A stretch of DNA of 9,822 nt from Bacteroidales bacterium UBA4814. GTDB lineage: Bacteria > Bacteroidota > Bacteroidia > Bacteroidales > UBA7960. A model generated the notes under the pieces. It was not told the origin of the DNA. It made no database searches and worked only from the letters and a program-made list of their open reading frames with translations. Location of the stretch: the NCBI GenBank assembly GCA_002402465.1, contig DHFW01000032.1:1-9822 (forward strand), given 5' to 3'. Positions 7,226 through 9,822 of the stretch are shown here, piece by piece (position 1 is the stretch's first letter; each line of letters begins with the position of its first letter). The translations under genes were made by a program, and so were the position numbers.

Positions 7226-8206
7226 ATGCTTTGCATTAAACATCCCAATACCGACCCCTGGTTTAACCTGGCTGCCGAAGAATACGTGCTGAAAAACTTC
7301 AGTGAGGATGTGTTTATGTTGTGGCGAAACCACAATGCCATTATTGTAGGCAAGCACCAGAATACCCTGGCCGAGGTAAACCTTGACTATGTGAAGGAAA
7401 AAGGAATCAAGGTCGTTAGGCGCATGTCGGGCGGCGGGGCAGTTTTTCACGATATGGGCAACCTCAACTTCACCTTTATCATGAACGGGGAGGAAGGCCA
7501 CCTGGTAGACTTCAGGAAATTTACACTGCCCATACTGGATGTGCTGAAAAAACTGGATATCGATGCCCGGTTCGAAGGCCGCAACGATTTGACCATTAAC
7601 GGGTTAAAGTTTTCGGGCAATGCAGAGCATGTGTTTAAGCAGCGCGTGCTGCACCACGGCACCCTGCTTTTTTCGTCGGTAATGAGCGACCTGGGCAACG
7701 CACTTAAGGTAAACCCCCTGAAATACAGGGACAAAGCTGTGAAAAGCGTGAGAAGCCGCGTAACAAACATCAGCGAGCACCTGAAACAAGAACTGGATGT
7801 GCTGCAGTTTCGCGACTTGGTTATGGAACACATTATGGATATTTATCCCGATTGTGAAATGTACGATTATACGCCCGATGACCTAAAAAACATCAACGAG
7901 CTGGTGCAGGAAAAATACTCAACCTGGGACTGGAACTTCGGCTACTCGCCCAGCTACGACCTGGAAAAAATGATCAAAACCAATGGCGGCTTCATCGAAT
8001 TTCACCTCAATGTGGAGCATGGCATTATCAAAGACCTTAAGATTTACGGAGACTTTTTCAGCCGCCGAGAAATTGCCGATATAGAAAGCCTTCTGCGCGA
8101 CACAAGGCACAATGAGGAGGCCATCCTGAAGAAGCTTCAGGCCATCCCTTTCGATGACTATTTTCATAACGTGAAACCCGAAGAATTTGTAAAAGGCTTG
8201 TTTTAA
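7226..8206 (+). CDS. lplA: Lipoate--protein ligase
   Basis: LplA activates free lipoate or octanoate with ATP and attaches it to lipoyl domains, the salvage counterpart of LipB and LipA. The 326-residue product matches the two-domain E. coli type (338 residues). The N-terminal catalytic domain has the lipoyl-AMP-binding loop RRMSGGGAVFHDMGNLNFT at residues 65-83 and GRNDLTINGLKFSGNA at 118-133 with the catalytic lysine K128. The C-terminal accessory domain covers about 245-326. The gene starts at ATG 7226, 102 bases after the radical SAM gene. No TAnnTTTG promoter is evident in that gap, so it may be read from upstream or from an unrecognised promoter. With lipA and lipB in the same window the cell has both lipoate routes. 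Confidence 0.95.
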   Translation: MLCIKHPNTDPWFNLAAEEYVLKNFSEDVFMLWRNHNAIIVGKHQNTLAEVNLDYVKEKGIKVVRRMSGGGAVFHDMGNLNFTFIMNGEEGHLVDFRKFTLPILDVLKKLDIDARFEGRNDLTINGLKFSGNAEHVFKQRVLHHGTLLFSSVMSDLGNALKVNPLKYRDKAVKSVRSRVTNISEHLKQELDVLQFRDLVMEHIMDIYPDCEMYDYTPDDLKNINELVQEKYSTWDWNFGYSPSYDLEKMIKTNGGFIEFHLNVEHGIIKDLKIYGDFFSRREIADIESLLRDTRHNEEAILKKLQAIPFDDYFHNVKPEEFVKGLF

Positions 8207-8243
8207 AGCACTTTGGGTATGTGGAAGGAAATAACAACTGTAA

Positions 8244-8396
8244 GGTCTTTTTGAGTTTAATGATTTTTCTGAGGCTTTTGCCTTTATGGCCCGCGCGGCC
8301 TTGCTGGCCGATGTAATGGTGGCCTTTCTCACCACCTTGCACCATGCCCTGAAAGCGGCCAGGGCCAACCCGGTCGACTCTATGAAATACGAATAA
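8244..8396 (+). pseudogene. C-terminal relic of a MacB/FtsX-type ABC transporter permease
   Basis: The plus-strand frame that opens after a TAA at 8241-8243 and stops at TAA 8394-8396 ends in a hydrophobic stretch (VMVAFLTT) followed by ALKAARANPVDSMKYE. That ending closely resembles the C terminus of MacB/FtsX-type ABC transporter permeases of Bacteroidota, where the last membrane helix is followed by an ALKAA(R/L)ANPV(D/K)SL(R/K)(Y/S)E tail. Only about 40 residues resemble the family; a full permease has about 400-800. The upstream part of the frame (GLFEFNDFSEAF) is not convincing, and the other two frames upstream show no permease sequence. The remnant begins just after lplA and stops 22 bases before the end of the converging KamA-like gene. 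It most likely marks a deletion of the rest of the gene. A small functional peptide from ATG 8286 (36 residues) is possible but less likely. Confidence 0.6.
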
Positions 8397-8418
8397 TTTC
8401 CGCGGCAGCGCAAAAAAC

Positions 8419-9822
8419 CTAAGCCTGGAAATTGGTGATTTCGTCCGTTAGGTCAAAGTCGTATTCAGGGTATTCGTAAATCGACATACGTGGTTCGGTT
8501 TCGCCCATCGAATAACCCCAAATATTGCTGTATTCTGTAATGTCCTCTCCCATATCGGCAAGCTGGTCGAGGTAATTGGCTATGGATTTTGATTCGATGA
8601 TGACAAACTTTCCGATTTGGTCCACAATGGGGCTGTGGCTGCGGGTATGGTCATGATCAAACTCCAGTATGCGGCGACCCTTGCGTGTAATACCAATCAC
8701 CCGAAAGGTCATGCTTTTGCCCACCCCGGGCAAGTTAAGCACATTGCGATCGGTGGCCAGAAACGGTAAATCGTTCTCCTTGCGAAGACTGTCGATATGC
8801 TGTACCATGTTTTCGGCTTCGAGCGGAAAGCTCTTGATGCGCTTACGGTCTTTAAGCGGAATAAACCCAATCACTTTTTCTTCCATTTGCTCCTGCACAG
8901 CGCGTGCGTTGGTGGCAAACTTAAAGCTGTTTTCACGATATCCCTTCACCGAGAAGGTGTAATAAGGCAGCACGCCAATATCGTTGAGCACCTGCCGTAA
9001 CTTGGCGGTGTGCCCCCTTTTGGAAGCGGGGGCGGTAAATACCAGCTGGTTGGTAACAGTCCATCCGGCGCTAATCAGTCGCGACACCCCCAGTTTGGCC
9101 TCGGGTGTTACCTCCATGGGCGACTGGAAGTGGGTTTGTATCACAAATTGCTTGATGCCAATGGCCGATGCCTTGGCCTTGAAGTCAGCCAGTATTTTGA
9201 CAAGCTCTGGAGTAATGCGCTGGGGCAGATAAGCGGGCAAGCGGGTGCCCAGCCTGACTCTTAATATCTCGGCATATTTTTGGCCATCGGGTCTTTGGGC
9301 ATTGCGTTCTTTTTTGCGCAAGGCCATTTGATAAACTTCTTCCAGGATTTTCTGCAGCGATTCGTTGCGACTCATCAGGGCATCACCGCCGGTAATCAGA
9401 ATGTCGCGCAGGCGCGAGTCTTCCTCCCAGTATTTCATGATTTGCTGCAGCTTGATTTCCCACGAATCCTTGGGCAACAGCTTATCGAGGTTGAAGTTGA
9501 GGCGGCCCCGCTGAAAGTCGTACATTCGCTGGCAGCTAGCGCACAAGCCGCCACAGGCGCGGCCCATGGTGTCGGGAATCAGGATAGCTACCTCGGGATA
9601 GCGCCGGTGCACGTTGTGGCGGGTAGGCAATATCCAGCCAGCCGCATTGGGCTTGCCGGGCTCCACAATATCTTCCTTCTCCCAGGCTACAATATGGCCA
9701 AACTCCTCTACCAACTGTTTTGAATAAATAATGTAATAACGAATGGCTTGCTCCTTGTCGCGGGCAAATTCAGGCACATTGCTGGTATTTAGCAGCGAAA
9801 GGTAATAGGGGTTGATAAAAAA
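8419..9822 (-). CDS. Lysine 2,3-aminomutase-family (KamA) radical SAM protein, partial
   Basis: KamA-family enzymes use a [4Fe-4S] cluster, SAM and PLP to move an amino group from C2 to C3 of an amino acid. The frame is open to the right edge: 15 codons (beginning FFINPYYLSLLN) precede a GTG at 9775-9777, so the start lies outside. Numbered from that GTG, it has the radical SAM site CX3CX2C at C75, C79 and C82, ITGGD at 128-132, GTRLPAYLPQRITPELV at 177-193, THFQSPMEVT at 215-224, and PGVGK with the likely PLP lysine K354. Aligned by eye to lysine 2,3-aminomutase, the two lysine-binding aspartates are replaced by K278 and N348, the pair recalled for glutamate 2,3-aminomutase. About 33 extra residues lie between these positions. 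C75, C79 and C82 are the only cysteines, so the C-terminal zinc site of the clostridial enzyme is absent. The substrate is unproven. Confidence 0.85.
   Translation of the reverse strand, partial: FFINPYYLSLLNTSNVPEFARDKEQAIRYYIIYSKQLVEEFGHIVAWEKEDIVEPGKPNAAGWILPTRHNVHRRYPEVAILIPDTMGRACGGLCASCQRMYDFQRGRLNFNLDKLLPKDSWEIKLQQIMKYWEEDSRLRDILITGGDALMSRNESLQKILEEVYQMALRKKERNAQRPDGQKYAEILRVRLGTRLPAYLPQRITPELVKILADFKAKASAIGIKQFVIQTHFQSPMEVTPEAKLGVSRLISAGWTVTNQLVFTAPASKRGHTAKLRQVLNDIGVLPYYTFSVKGYRENSFKFATNARAVQEQMEEKVIGFIPLKDRKRIKSFPLEAENMVQHIDSLRKENDLPFLATDRNVLNLPGVGKSMTFRVIGITRKGRRILEFDHDHTRSHSPIVDQIGKFVIIESKSIANYLDQLADMGEDITEYSNIWGYSMGETEPRMSIYEYPEYDFDLTDEITNFQA

Noticed and set aside
8296..8310. 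Short hairpin CGGCC-TTGCT-GGCCG as a terminator for lplA
   Set aside because: The five-pair stem has no T-run after it and falls inside the permease relic frame.
7919..8413. A 164-codon minus-strand open frame over the lplA end and the following gap
   Set aside because: It is mostly antisense to lplA, shows no known motif, and the plus strand of the gap gives a recognisable permease tail instead.

Overview
The window looks like a chromosomal segment of a Bacteroidota bacterium, most likely order Bacteroidales or a close relative. Three things support this. The isoleucyl-tRNA synthetase reads like the Bacteroides type throughout. The DksA/TraR-like protein carries the degenerate, single-cysteine zinc site usual in that phylum. 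The two promoter-like sites in the main divergent intergenic region fit the Bacteroidota -7 consensus TAnnTTTG. Genus cannot be called from the sequence alone. The content is mostly housekeeping, with one gene relic and one aminomutase-like gene that deserve a second look.

Layout. Positions 45-1585, minus strand, hold lipA followed by lipB, two bases apart: the endogenous lipoate pathway. A 221-base divergent region (1586-1806) holds a promoter candidate in each direction and an 8-bp inverted repeat. Positions 1807-7123, plus strand, hold ileS, a dksA/traR-like gene, lspA and an uncharacterised radical SAM gene, with gaps of 18-29 bases that suggest one transcription unit. Positions 7226-8206, plus strand, hold lplA, the lipoate scavenging ligase. 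Positions 8207-8418 contain no intact gene but do hold the C-terminal remnant of a MacB/FtsX-type ABC transporter permease. Positions 8419 to the right edge, minus strand, hold most of a lysine 2,3-aminomutase-family (KamA) radical SAM gene whose start lies outside the window. No stretch longer than 300 bases lacks a gene. I saw no tRNA, rRNA, CRISPR array, insertion sequence or attachment site.

How the genes fit together. LipB moves octanoate from acyl carrier protein to lipoyl domains and LipA inserts the two sulfurs. LplA attaches free lipoate to the same domains. The cell can therefore both make and salvage lipoate, and the two routes lie on either side of the ileS unit. IleS, the DksA-like protein and LspA are a translation, transcription-regulation and lipoprotein-maturation set that I recall as commonly grouped in this phylum. 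Three of the eight genes (lipA, the unknown at 6347-7123 and the KamA-like gene) encode radical SAM iron-sulfur enzymes. I found no clear previously undescribed system. The most interesting points are the permease relic, the swapped HIGH motif of IleS and the substrate-pocket residues of the KamA-like enzyme.
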